From Oscillibacter sp. MSJ-31 (GTDB lineage Bacteria > Bacillota > Clostridia > Oscillospirales > Oscillospiraceae), in the NCBI RefSeq assembly GCF_018918025.1, contig NZ_JAHLPT010000004.1, forward strand, positions 1 to 64,000: a stretch of DNA of 64,000 bases, in the 5' to 3' direction. Below the pieces are notes generated by a model that was not told where the DNA came from, searched no databases, and saw only the letters and a program-made list of their open reading frames with translations. The translations under genes were made by a program, and so were the position numbers. Positions 1-9,857 of this stretch are shown here, in pieces. The number at the start of each line of letters is the position of its first letter. Position 1 is the stretch's first letter.

Positions 1-80
1 GCGGCAAGTAACAATCCTGCGCAGCTGGCAGACCGTACTTACGCGTTTGACGCGTGCGCGAGGAACATAGGGCTTTGCCC
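1..80 (+). ncRNA. possible 3' end of a structured RNA, cut by the window edge
   Basis: These first bases hold no convincing reading frame and lead straight into an intrinsic terminator. The segment has short self-complementary stretches and vaguely resembles the 3' part of a large Gram-positive signal recognition particle RNA after its GGAAGCAGC loop, but the diagnostic loop would lie before base 1. It could equally be the 3' UTR of an upstream gene. The call is a guess. Confidence 0.25.
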
Positions 81-92
81 GCATAAGCAAAA

Positions 93-123
93 CCACCCGC
101 TTGGCGGGTGGATGCTTATTTTT
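93..123 (+). terminator. intrinsic terminator of the upstream transcript
   Basis: A perfect 8-bp stem (CCACCCGC, loop ttg, GCGGGTGG) is followed by a T-rich tract ending in five T. It ends whatever transcript enters the window from the left and separates it from the minus-strand gene next door. Confidence 0.75.
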
Positions 124-143
124 GGTATGGAGCGATCCGGCGG

Positions 144-458
144 TCAGAGATCGTCGCCCCCGGCGTCGCGGTCAAAGCCGAGCAGATGGCCTGGCAGGTA
201 GCACCACGGCTTGCAAAGCGTATCGTTATAGTGCGCGACGGCCTGCCGGTAGATGCTCTCGCTGCGCGCGAGGATCTGGGCGAGCTCGGGATCGTAGCGC
301 ACGCCGGCGGCCTGACGGCGGCAGGCGGAGAGCTGCGCGGCGGCGCTTTCCACCACGCTGCGCCGACTGCGCAGGACGCGCCGCACTTCCCAGAACCAGA
401 GGACGAGAAAGGCGGTGGTGCTCACGGCGGCGATCAGCCAGGCGACCCACGACGACAT
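144..458 (-). CDS. small membrane-anchored protein, LemA-like in layout
   Basis: A 104-aa protein with one N-terminal membrane segment (about residues 5-25, WVAWLIAAVSTTAFLVLWFW) followed by a basic, helical soluble region rich in Arg, Ala and Gln. Membrane anchor plus helical segment plus the motif Y-N-D-T resembles the N-terminal half of LemA-type proteins, but the similarity is too weak to name it. The ATG at 458 is preferred because AAGGAG ends 9 bases before it; the TTG at 467 touches the Shine-Dalgarno. It is a single gene between a terminator and its own promoter, and its function is unknown. Confidence 0.6.
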   Translation of the reverse strand: MSSWVAWLIAAVSTTAFLVLWFWEVRRVLRSRRSVVESAAAQLSACRRQAAGVRYDPELAQILARSESIYRQAVAHYNDTLCKPWCYLPGHLLGFDRDAGGDDL

Positions 459-482
459 CGGCTTCAACTCCTTTTTCTGCAG

Positions 483-510
483 ATTTTATCGTTGGAACCA
501 AGCATAGCAA
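483..510 (-). promoter_or_regulatory. candidate promoter of the small membrane protein gene
   Basis: On the minus strand TTGCTA (505-510) and TAAAAT (483-488) are separated by 16 bases, about 25 bases before the start codon. The match is moderate. Confidence 0.4.
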
Positions 511-626
511 TTTTTTCCAAAAATTGGGAAACGAGGGTATGAGATGTATGCTTTTTCGGCGCGAAATGCAGGGGAGAGCAATTTTTGCGAAAAAATAAAA
601 AAAGAGTGGCGGCTGTCCGCCGGCTG

Positions 627-635
627 TGGTAAGAT
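627..635 (+). promoter_or_regulatory. candidate extended -10 promoter of thyA-folA
   Basis: TGg-TAAGAT gives an extended -10 element 33 bases before the thyA start, with no good -35 hexamer. It lies in the AT-rich gap after the divergent small gene. Confidence 0.35.
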
Positions 636-667
636 AGAAAAAATCAACGATCCCGGGAGGTCAGGAT

Positions 668-1498
668 ATGAGCTATGCCGATCAGGTTTTTCGCCGGAAC
701 TGCGAGGACATTTTGAAAAACGGCGTGTGGGACACGGAGCTTGCCGTGCGTCCGCGCTGGGAGGACGGGACCCCGGCGCACACGGTCAAGAAATTCGGCA
801 TCGTCAACCGCTACGACCTGCAAAGGGAATTCCCCATCCTCACGCTGCGCCGCACCTATTGGAAGAGCGCGGTGGACGAGCTTTTGTGGATCTGGCAGAA
901 AAAGAGCAATAACGTCCACGAGCTTTCCTCCCACATCTGGGACGCGTGGGCGGACGAGAGCGGCAGCATCGGCAAGGCCTACGGCTACCAGCTCGGCGTG
1001 AAGCACCAATATAAAGAAGGAATGTTCGATCAGGTGGACCGCGTGCTCTACGACCTGAAGCATGATCCTGCCTCGCGGCGCATCCTGACGAACCTCTACA
1101 ATTTTGCCGACCTGCATGAAATGGCGCTCTATCCCTGCGCCTACTCCATGACCTTCAACGTGTCGGGCGATACGCTCAACGCCATTTTGAACCAGCGCAG
1201 TCAGGATATGCTGGCGGCGAACAACTGGAACGTGGTGCAGTACGCGGTGCTGGTCCACATGATGGCGCAGGTCAGCGGGCTCAAGGCCGGCGAGCTGGTG
1301 CACGTCATTGCGGACGCGCACATCTACGACCGCCATGTGCCCATCATCGAGCAGATGCTTTCGGAGCCGGAGAAGCCCGCGCCGGCGTTTTTCATCGACC
1401 CGAGCGTGACGGATTTCTATGCCTTCACAAAGGACAGCTTCCGGCTCGAGGGCTATGAGCCCTGCCCGTTCGAGGCAAAAATCCCCATCGCGGTGTAA
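668..1498 (+). CDS. thyA: thymidylate synthase, Bacillus ThyA / phage phi3T subtype
   Basis: A 276-aa thymidylate synthase that methylates dUMP to dTMP using 5,10-methylene-tetrahydrofolate. The catalytic cysteine is Cys157 in the segment MALYPCAYS. In most ThyA proteins this motif is PCH; here the His is replaced, as in the B. subtilis ThyA/phi3T branch, whose GTPAHT and LLWIWQ-KSN motifs are also present (residues 34-39 and 72-81). The substrate-binding pair Arg137-Arg138 and the HIYDRH segment near the C terminus are kept. AGGTCAGG lies before the ATG. Only 11 bases separate it from folA, so the two form a folate/dTMP operon in which folA regenerates the dihydrofolate made here. Confidence 0.95.
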   Translation: MSYADQVFRRNCEDILKNGVWDTELAVRPRWEDGTPAHTVKKFGIVNRYDLQREFPILTLRRTYWKSAVDELLWIWQKKSNNVHELSSHIWDAWADESGSIGKAYGYQLGVKHQYKEGMFDQVDRVLYDLKHDPASRRILTNLYNFADLHEMALYPCAYSMTFNVSGDTLNAILNQRSQDMLAANNWNVVQYAVLVHMMAQVSGLKAGELVHVIADAHIYDRHVPIIEQMLSEPEKPAPAFFIDPSVTDFYAFTKDSFRLEGYEPCPFEAKIPIAV

Positions 1499-1509
1499 AG
1501 GAGAACGCT

Positions 1510-1989
1510 ATGACCGCCATCGTCTGTGTGGACAAAAACTGGGCCATCGGCCGGGACAACGCATTGCTGTTTCATATTTCCGCCGACCTCAAGCATTTCC
1601 GTGCGCTCACGACGGGAAAGACCGTCGTGATGGGGAAGAATACCCTGCTTTCGCTGCCGGGCGGCAGACCGCTGCCGAACCGGCGGAACCTCGTGGTGAG
1701 CACGACGATGGCGCCGCGCGAGGGTGTGGAGGTCGCGCGCAGCGTCGGGGAGGCCGCGGCGCTGGCGGGAGAGGATGCCGTGCTCATGGGCGGCGCGCAG
1801 CTCTACCGCGCGCTGCTGCCGCGCTGCGAGCGCGTGCTGGTGACGCAGGTGGACGCCGCGGCGGAGGGGGTGGACGCCTTCTTTCCGAACCTCGACGCCG
1901 CGCCCGATTGGACAGCGGAGACGGTGGGGGAATGGCAGGAGGAAAACGGCCTGCGCTTCCGCTATGTCGATTACGTCCGAAGAACGTAA
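1510..1989 (+). CDS. folA: dihydrofolate reductase
   Basis: A 159-aa enzyme of normal DHFR length that reduces dihydrofolate to tetrahydrofolate with NADPH. It begins AIVCVDKNWAIGRDNALLFHISADLKHF, where the WAIG and the active-site acidic residue in the first helix match the family. It continues with VMGKNTLLSLP (NADPH loop), the LPNRRNLVVS strand and the VLMGGAQLYRALLP cofactor segment. Its start follows AAAGGAG by 6 bases, and the gene ends just before an intrinsic terminator. Coupling to thyA is the standard arrangement because thymidylate synthase is the only enzyme that oxidises the folate cofactor. Confidence 0.95.
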   Translation: MTAIVCVDKNWAIGRDNALLFHISADLKHFRALTTGKTVVMGKNTLLSLPGGRPLPNRRNLVVSTTMAPREGVEVARSVGEAAALAGEDAVLMGGAQLYRALLPRCERVLVTQVDAAAEGVDAFFPNLDAAPDWTAETVGEWQEENGLRFRYVDYVRRT

Positions 1990-1997
1990 GGAAACAG

Positions 1998-2027
1998 GGG
2001 CTTTCCGCAAGAGCGGAAGGCCCTTTT
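1998..2027 (+). terminator. intrinsic terminator after thyA-folA
   Basis: An 11-bp stem with one G-T pair (GGGCTTTCCGC against GCGGAAGGCCC) and an aaga-type loop, followed by TTTT. The T-run doubles as part of the -35 of the next promoter. Confidence 0.75.
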
Positions 2028-2052
2028 CAAATGCGGAGAAAACGAGTATAAT
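2024..2052 (+). promoter_or_regulatory. recG promoter
   Basis: TTTTCA (2024-2029), a 17-base spacer and a perfect TATAAT (2047-2052) lie about 33 bases before the recG start. Confidence 0.6.
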
Positions 2053-2084
2053 GAAAAAAGATTTTCTGAGAGGAGGCGAGGGCC

Positions 2085-4133
<2,049 letters not shown>

Positions 4134-4149
4134 AACCGAACAGAAAACG

Positions 4150-4177
4150 AAAACGACCGCGGGAGCGGTCGTTTTTT
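4150..4177 (+). terminator. recG terminator
   Basis: Ten-bp stem AAACGACCGC, loop ggga, GCGGTCGTTT, continuing in a run of six T. Confidence 0.85.
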
Positions 4178-4212
4178 CACGGGAAAAAGCCGGTGATGGG
4201 CAGGAATAAAGG

Positions 4213-4252
4213 AAGCGGGGCAGAGGGCCGAACGGCTCTCTGCCCCGCTTTT
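4213..4252 (-). terminator. terminator of the convergent permease gene
   Basis: An 18-bp nearly perfect stem (AAGCGGGGCAGAGGGCCG, loop aa) with a T-run on the plus side and a TTCCTTTATT tract on the minus side. It lies 30 bases past the permease stop and probably works in both directions. Confidence 0.65.
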
Positions 4253-4282
4253 GCTTCAGGGTATCCGGTGAATGAGACGGGC

Positions 4283-5704
4283 TCAGGCGTTATTTTTGGC
4301 GAAGCGCTTGCCGATGAGCATGATGACCGCGAAGGTGAGCAGGTACCAGAAGTTGCCCATCTTGTGGCCGATGAGGCAGGCGATGACCATGAAGACCGAG
4401 CCGCAGATGGCGAGCGTCGGAATGACGTAGCGGCGCAGCGCGGATTCGTCGGTCGCCTTCTTCATCCAGTTGATGAAGATCGGAATGTAGAGGGCGTAGA
4501 TGGTGATGATGGGCAGCTCGGTGGGATCAAAGAAGAAAATGACGCTTTCAAACGGCGTGCCGACAAAGGCGACGGCATGGCTCCAGGTGCCGGCGAGGTT
4601 GGAGAGATAGAAGTAGAGGCCCCAGGCGGCGCAGTAGAACAGGCCGAGGATGGCGGAGTTGTTGGGGAGGTTGGAGACCTTGTCCACCTGACTGAAAAGC
4701 TCGGGGTGGGGGCCCTCGCCGCGGGCGGCAAGGGAGTAGGGGCCGCGGCAGCAGCCGAGCATCAGGCCGTTCATCGTGCCCATGCAGGAGATGGCGATGA
4801 AGAGGTTGAGGATGTTGCCGAGAACGGGACCGAACACGTTGATGAACGCGGCGGTCGCGCCGGAGTCGCACAGCTCCTGATTGGTGGCGCCGCCGGCGAC
4901 GCCGATGTAATAGAGAATATAGGTGGCGACGATGATGAGGCCGCCGATGAGCAGAGCCTTGGGCAGATTGCGCTTGGAATCCTTGAGCTCGGCGTTGATG
5001 GAGGTGGCGATGATCCAGCCCTCATAGGCGAAGGCGGTGGCGCAGACGGCGGCGAAGAGCGGGCTGCCCGTGACCTCGTAGCCGACGGCGGGGGTGGTGA
5101 AGTTGTTGGTCAGCATCCCGTTGGCGAGGCCGAAAATGATGCCGACGACCGCCATGAGCGCGAGGGGAATGAACTTGATGACGGTGGTGGCGACCTGGAA
5201 CTTACCGGCGAGCTTCGGCGAGAGCGCGTTGACGGCGTAGGCGCAGACCATGTAGAAGAGCATGAGCGCGAGGCACTCGGGACCGATGATGCAGCCGCCC
5301 GCCTCGGCCGGAACGATGAGCGGGAAATCGGGATCGACGGAGGTGACGAACACCAGCGTATAGCGGGCGCTCAGCCAGGCGAGCGCCGAGGTGAGCGTGG
5401 GATAGTAGGTGGTGGAAAGGAACCAGCCGATGTAGTAGCCGTAGCGCTTGCCGACGATGGCCTCGGCATAGTCGACGATGCCGTTGACCTTTTCGTATTT
5501 CTGCGCCATGGCGGAAAAGGCGAGGATGCAGACGATCATGATGGCGCCGCCGATGAGCCAGGCGAGGACGCCGAGCGGCATATCGCCGCCGGTCTTCTGC
5601 AAAATGACCTGCGCCTTAAAGAATACGCCCGAGCCGACGACGATGCCGACCACCATACAGATCGCGGTGAAGAGGCCGTATTTCTTTTCGAGCTTGTTTT
5701 CCAT
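4283..5704 (-). CDS. amino acid permease, APC superfamily
   Basis: A 473-aa polytopic membrane protein with about 12 hydrophobic segments. The first segment carries the APC signature MVVGIVVGSGVFFK, and the middle of the protein carries CATAFAYEGWIIATSINAELKDSKRNLPKALL, the TM6 to loop region of LAT/amino acid-polyamine-organocation transporters. Such proteins exchange or import amino acids; the substrate cannot be read from sequence. The ATG at 5704 follows AAGGAG by 8 bases, whereas the GTG at 5713 abuts the Shine-Dalgarno. It is monocistronic, with its own promoter and terminator. In an amino acid fermenter a substrate-uptake role is reasonable. Confidence 0.85.
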   Translation of the reverse strand: MENKLEKKYGLFTAICMVVGIVVGSGVFFKAQVILQKTGGDMPLGVLAWLIGGAIMIVCILAFSAMAQKYEKVNGIVDYAEAIVGKRYGYYIGWFLSTTYYPTLTSALAWLSARYTLVFVTSVDPDFPLIVPAEAGGCIIGPECLALMLFYMVCAYAVNALSPKLAGKFQVATTVIKFIPLALMAVVGIIFGLANGMLTNNFTTPAVGYEVTGSPLFAAVCATAFAYEGWIIATSINAELKDSKRNLPKALLIGGLIIVATYILYYIGVAGGATNQELCDSGATAAFINVFGPVLGNILNLFIAISCMGTMNGLMLGCCRGPYSLAARGEGPHPELFSQVDKVSNLPNNSAILGLFYCAAWGLYFYLSNLAGTWSHAVAFVGTPFESVIFFFDPTELPIITIYALYIPIFINWMKKATDESALRRYVIPTLAICGSVFMVIACLIGHKMGNFWYLLTFAVIMLIGKRFAKNNA

Positions 5705-5836
5705 TGCTGTCACTCCTTATCCGGCGGGGATCTTCCCAAAGTCCGCCGTATCAAAAATTCGGCGGGGGGGTATTCCGGTATCCGCCGTGTAAAAAAGAAG
5801 CCCGCCCATTCAGGGAACGGCGAAACCATAGCAAAA

Positions 5837-5865
5837 ATTATAAAGCGATGCTTCAAAAAAAGCAA
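5837..5865 (-). promoter_or_regulatory. permease gene promoter with a long 5' UTR
   Basis: On the minus strand TTGCTT (5860-5865), 17 bases, then a perfect TATAAT (5837-5842). The transcript would carry about 125 untranslated bases that contain a CCGCCG...CGGCGG inverted repeat near 5730-5770 and could have a regulatory role. Confidence 0.55.
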
Positions 5866-6144
5866 TCGTTTTGACGCTTTAGAGAGGTAAAATATGAATT
5901 TTTTGTGAATGTGACGAATTGACGGGTAAATCGTTGGATATTTTGACTGTAAAGATTTCGTTAAAATGAGAAAAAGCGGGAAAATAAAAATTTTTGAACG
6001 CTTGACGCACGGAAACGTGCAACAAAACGGGGGTGGGCGGCTACGGGTGAAAACGAACGGCGGCCGGAACCGGTGCAGCCCGCGCAGGGAAGAAGGAAAT
6101 GCGGGAGAGCCGGGGACGGCGGCGGAAGGGATGTGATCGAAGGA
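5866..6144. other. AT-rich spacer before the phage-like cluster with an inverted repeat
   Basis: About 280 bases without a supported gene, markedly AT-richer than its surroundings at 5870-6000. It holds several TTGACG/TTGACT hexamers (5919, 5943, 6002), but none has a -10 at a normal distance. A perfect inverted repeat GCACG-gaaa-CGTGC lies at 6007-6020. This is the only place where a promoter for the whole particle cluster could sit, yet no clear sigma-A promoter is visible. Confidence 0.45.
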
Positions 6145-6438
6145 ATGCGAGCAAAGGCGACCCGTGAGCGCGTCATTCAGAGACTGTACGAAATGGCGCT
6201 GGCGCGGGCAAACGACGCGGTGAAGCTCGCCTACTGCCAGGAGCCGACGGAGGACGAGATCCGACGGCTGGACCTCGGCGCGGTGGCGGAGTTCCGCCGC
6301 AGCAACCTCGGGAGCGTGGAGATCCGGTTCATCGACCGGGTGAAGGCATTGCAGGCGCTGGCCGGTATGCTGGAGGGCGAGGGCTGCGAGGCGGAGGAGT
6401 TTTTCCGCGCGATGGTGCAGGCGGAGGAGGAAGCGTGA
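6145..6438 (+). CDS. terminase small subunit lacking the DNA-binding domain
   Basis: A 97-aa protein whose C-terminal half (LGAVAEFRRSNLGSVEIRFIDRVKALQALAGML) matches the oligomerisation end of Terminase_2 small subunits, where the usual text is like IKFxDKxKALELLGK. The roughly 60-residue N-terminal helix-turn-helix domain of this family is absent: upstream sequence in this frame is only a low-complexity Gly/Arg stretch without an internal stop back to a GTG at 6073. GTG at 6133 is another possible start; no candidate has an ideal ribosome site. The stop overlaps the GTG of the large terminase. In phages this protein selects DNA for packaging, so loss of the DNA-binding domain implies loose packaging specificity. 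Confidence 0.65.
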   Translation: MRAKATRERVIQRLYEMALARANDAVKLAYCQEPTEDEIRRLDLGAVAEFRRSNLGSVEIRFIDRVKALQALAGMLEGEGCEAEEFFRAMVQAEEEA

Positions 6439-7715
6439 AGGAGATGATACCGCTCTCGCTGCGGCAGAGGAAGGCGTTCGTCTGGTGGGCGAGGAGGGAA
6501 TACGAGGACTATGCGGCGATCATCTGCGACGGCGCCATCCGCTCGGGCAAGACGCTGGCGATGGGAATGGGCTTTTTCTTCTGGGCGATGGCGTGCTTTT
6601 CCGACCGGCAGTTCGCGTTGTGCGGGCGGAGCGTGGGCGCGCTGCGGCGCAACCTGCTGGAAACGGTGCTGCCGCAGCTGCGAAGGCTGGGCTTTGCCTG
6701 CGAGGAGAAGCGGAGCGAAAAGCTGCTGATCGTGCGGCGGCGCGGACGGGAAAACCGGTTCTATCTTTTCGGCGGGGCGAACGAGGCGAGCGCCGCGCTG
6801 ATCCAGGGCATGACGCTGGCGGGAGTGCTGTTTGACGAGGCGGCGCTGATGCCGCGCTCGTTTGTCGAGCAGGCGAGCGCGCGCTGCTCGGTCGAGGGGA
6901 GCCGGCTGTGGTTCAGCTGCAATCCCGAGGGGCCGAACCACTGGTTCTACCGGGAGTGGGTGTGCCGGGCCGAGGAGAAAAGGGCGCTCTATCTCCACTT
7001 CACGATGGCGGACAATCCGTCGCTGAGCGCGAAGGTGCGCGCCCGGTACGAGAGCATGTACAGCGGCATTTTCTACCGCCGCTTCGTGCTGGGCGAATGG
7101 ACGGCGGCGGAGGGGCGCATCTACGACTTCTACGCGCCGGGGGAGTACGCGCAGGAGGCGCCCGCGGAGCCGTGGGAGAGGCTGCGCGTTTCCGTGGACT
7201 ACGGGACGGTGAACCCGACGAGCATGGGGCTGTGGGCGCTCAAGGACGGCGTGTGGTACCGCGTGGACGAATACTACTACGATTCCCGCACGGAGGGCCG
7301 GCAGAAAACGGATGAGGAATACGTCGACGCGCTCGAGGAGCTGACGCGGGGAAGAAGGATCGAGCGCGTGATCGTGGACCCGTCGGCGGCGAGCTTCATC
7401 GAGACGCTGCGGCGCAGGGGCTTCCGCGTGATGCGGGCGAACAACGCGGTGGCGGACGGACTGCGGGTGACGGCGGATCTTCTGAAGAAGAGGAGGCTCG
7501 TGATCTGCCGGAGCTGCAAGGACTGCCTGCGGGAGATGGAGAGCTACGAATGGGTGAACGACGGGAGCGGACACGACGTGCCGCGCAAGGAGAACGATCA
7601 CGCGATGGACGAGATGCGATACTTTGCGATGTCTGTGGCGGCGGGGCGCGGCGCGATGCCGACCGCGTGCGCGGTGACAAGAACGACGAACTGGAGAGGA
7701 GCGGCAGAACGGTGA
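6435..7715 (+). CDS. terL: phage terminase large subunit
   Basis: A 426-aa packaging motor. The N-terminal ATPase has Walker A GAIRSGKT (33-40), Walker B VLFDEA (131-136) and a coupling motif WFSCNPEGPNHWF. The C-terminal RNase H-like nuclease keeps its acidic residues: VSVDYGT, VIVDPSAASF and NDHAMDEMRYF. All hallmarks are intact, so the enzyme should translocate and cut DNA. It overlaps the small subunit by GTGA and the portal gene by GTGA. The GTG start follows GGAGGAAGC. It belongs to the PBSX XtmB-like group. Confidence 0.93.
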   Translation: MKEMIPLSLRQRKAFVWWARREYEDYAAIICDGAIRSGKTLAMGMGFFFWAMACFSDRQFALCGRSVGALRRNLLETVLPQLRRLGFACEEKRSEKLLIVRRRGRENRFYLFGGANEASAALIQGMTLAGVLFDEAALMPRSFVEQASARCSVEGSRLWFSCNPEGPNHWFYREWVCRAEEKRALYLHFTMADNPSLSAKVRARYESMYSGIFYRRFVLGEWTAAEGRIYDFYAPGEYAQEAPAEPWERLRVSVDYGTVNPTSMGLWALKDGVWYRVDEYYYDSRTEGRQKTDEEYVDALEELTRGRRIERVIVDPSAASFIETLRRRGFRVMRANNAVADGLRVTADLLKKRRLVICRSCKDCLREMESYEWVNDGSGHDVPRKENDHAMDEMRYFAMSVAAGRGAMPTACAVTRTTNWRGAAER

Positions 7716-8878
7716 AACGAAGGAAAAAGGAGCAGACGGGCGGCGCGGCCGCGGCGGTGCAGGTGCGCGAGAGGGGAGGGCATCCCTTTGCGGCGCTGCG
7801 AGGCTATATGCCGCTCGGCGGGGCGGACGCGGCGCTCTACCGCAGCGTCCGCGAGGCGGTGCCGATCGTGGACGCGGCGATCGGAAAGCTGGTGAGGCTC
7901 AGCGGCGGCTTCCGCGTGCTGTGTGAGGACGAGCGGGCGCAGGAGGAGCTGGGCGAATTCCTGCGCACGGTGAATGTGGGACACGCGCAGGTGGGCTTCA
8001 ACGCCTTTCTGGACAAGTATCTGGATTCGCTGCTGACGAACGGACGCGCGGTGGGCGAGATCGTGCCGGACGCGGAGGGACGCGAGATCGCGGCGGTGCT
8101 GTGCCACCGCGTGGAGCAACTGGCTCTGCGCGAGGGCGAGACGGCGCTGGATGTGCGGTTCTGCGGCTACGACGCGGCGGGGAGGCTGCGCGAGCTGCCG
8201 CGGCAGGAGCTGGTGCTTTTCACGCCGCTGCTGCCGGAGTCGGAGAATCCCTACGGCGTATCGCTGCTGCGCTCGATGCCCTTTATGGCAGAGCTGCTCT
8301 CGCGCATCTACTACGCGGTGGGGCAGAACTGGGAGCGCTGCGGCAACGTGCGCTTCGCGGTGGTCTACAAGCCGCAGGGCGAGGAGCCGGACGGCGCGCT
8401 GGCGCGCGAGCGGGCCGAGCTGCTGGCGCAGGAGTGGTCCGGCGCGATGCAGGAGACGCGCGGCGGGAGCGTGCGCGACTTTGTGAGCGTGGGCGACGTG
8501 AGCATCCACGCCATCGGCGCGGACAACGTGATGCCCGACTGTGAGGTGCCGGTGCGGCAGATCCTCGAGCAGCTGGTGGCCAAGACCGGCCTGCCGCCGT
8601 TTTTGCTGGGGCTGAGCTGGTCGTCCACCGAGCGCATGAGCAGCCAGCAGGCGGATATGCTCACGAGCGAGATCACGGCGCTGCGGCGCACGCTCACGCC
8701 GATGGTGGAGCGCGTGTGCCGGCTGTGGCTGCGCCTGCATGGCTACGGCTGCCGCTTTGCCGTGGAGTGGGACGACATCAATTTGCAGGACCTTGTGGAG
8801 GAGGCCAAGGCGGAGCTGTACCGCGAGCAGGCGCGCAGGCTCCGACTGGAAAATGACGAGAGGGAGGAACAGACTTGA
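7712..8878 (+). CDS. phage portal protein
   Basis: A 388-aa portal of the PBSX XkdE/Mu-like group, forming the dodecameric DNA channel at one capsid vertex. Recognisable segments are VPIVDAAIGKLVRLSGGFRV near the N terminus, LLTNGRAVGEIV, LPRQELVLFTPLLPESENPYGVSLLRS and LPPFLLGLSWSSTERMSSQQADMLTSEI. The GTG at 7712 overlaps the large terminase stop, with AGGAG 12 bases upstream; a longer in-frame reading from 7550 only runs through the terminase coding region. Its stop overlaps the TTG start of the next gene. Confidence 0.9.
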   Translation: MKRRKKEQTGGAAAAVQVRERGGHPFAALRGYMPLGGADAALYRSVREAVPIVDAAIGKLVRLSGGFRVLCEDERAQEELGEFLRTVNVGHAQVGFNAFLDKYLDSLLTNGRAVGEIVPDAEGREIAAVLCHRVEQLALREGETALDVRFCGYDAAGRLRELPRQELVLFTPLLPESENPYGVSLLRSMPFMAELLSRIYYAVGQNWERCGNVRFAVVYKPQGEEPDGALARERAELLAQEWSGAMQETRGGSVRDFVSVGDVSIHAIGADNVMPDCEVPVRQILEQLVAKTGLPPFLLGLSWSSTERMSSQQADMLTSEITALRRTLTPMVERVCRLWLRLHGYGCRFAVEWDDINLQDLVEEAKAELYREQARRLRLENDEREEQT

Positions 8879-9792
8879 GCGAGAAAGGAAAGGAAGCGGG
8901 CATCGCCGTGACGGCGGAGGAGCTGGCGCGCATCAACCGCTTTGCGAAGAAGGAGCTGCGCGCGGAGGAGGTCTACACCTTTGCGGTGAAGCTGTGCGAC
9001 AACGAGGTGGATCGCGACTTTGAGCGCTTCGACCGTACGGCGCTGGAGAAGCTCTCGGAGCTGTTCGTCGGCAGGACGGGCATCTTCGACCACAGCTGGT
9101 CGGCGGGCGGACAGACGGCGCGCATTTACCGCGCGGAGGTGATCGAGGAGGAGACGCGCACGACGGCGGGCGACAAATACTGCTGGTGCAAGGGCTGGGC
9201 CTATATGCTGCGCACGGAGAAAAACGCGGAGCTGATCGCGGAGATCGAGGGCGGCATCAAAAAAGAAGTGAGCGTCGGGTGCAGCGCGGCGAAGCGAAGC
9301 TGCTCGATCTGCGGGAAGGACGCGGGGCGCTGCGAGCACGAGCGCGGAAAGTATTACGGCGGGAAGCTGTGCTACGCGGTGCTCAGCGACATCACGGACG
9401 CCTATGAGTGGAGCTTTGTGGCGGTGCCCGCGCAGAGAGCGGCGGGCGTGGTCAAGCGCTTCGGTCAGCGCGAGGGCTCGCTCAAGGCGATGGTGCGCGC
9501 GTGCGGCAGCCGCGCGCAGGTGCGCGAGCTGGAGGAGCTGGAGAAGCTCTCCGCGCTGGGGAAAAGCTATCTCGGCGCGCTGCGCCGCGAGGTGAGGCGC
9601 CTGATGCTGGTAGCCGACGAGACGCTTGACGGTGCGGTAGCCGAGAGCGTGACCGAAAAGCTCGGCGAGCGCGAGCTGCTGGAGCTGAAGAAGGCGTTCG
9701 GCGCGCGTGCGGCAAAAAAGCTCGGTACGAACGTGCAGATCGTCGATCCGCGTGAGGTGCGCGAGGAAAACGAGCGCGACTTCTGCGTGTGA
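8875..9792 (+). CDS. phage capsid maturation protease / scaffold, XkdF-like
   Basis: A 305-aa protein. The N-terminal part has the prohead-protease-like layout of PBSX-type elements: NEVDRDFERFDRTALEKLSELFVGRTGIFDHSW, KEVSVGCSA and a DAYEWSFVAVPAQ segment. The C-terminal third is charged and helical and could act as scaffold. A cysteine/histidine cluster C-S-I-C-G-K-D-A-G-R-C-E-H lies around residue 143 and could bind zinc. It starts at a TTG overlapping the portal stop, with GAGGGAGGAAC upstream. Catalytic residues could not be assigned. Confidence 0.75.
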   Translation: MSEKGKEAGIAVTAEELARINRFAKKELRAEEVYTFAVKLCDNEVDRDFERFDRTALEKLSELFVGRTGIFDHSWSAGGQTARIYRAEVIEEETRTTAGDKYCWCKGWAYMLRTEKNAELIAEIEGGIKKEVSVGCSAAKRSCSICGKDAGRCEHERGKYYGGKLCYAVLSDITDAYEWSFVAVPAQRAAGVVKRFGQREGSLKAMVRACGSRAQVRELEELEKLSALGKSYLGALRREVRRLMLVADETLDGAVAESVTEKLGERELLELKKAFGARAAKKLGTNVQIVDPREVREENERDFCV

Positions 9793-9801
9793 GCAGAGAA
9801 A

Positions 9802-9825
9802 CCAAAAAAGCGGAGCGCTTTTTGG
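9802..9825 (+). terminator. hairpin between scaffold and capsid genes
   Basis: CCAAAAAAGCG, loop gag, CGCTTTTTGG: a short stem with T-run inside the descending arm. It may cause partial termination or act as an RNA processing site that sets capsid expression apart from the upstream genes. Confidence 0.4.
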
Positions 9826-9857
9826 AATAAATAACGAAGAAAAGAGGAGGAAATGAG

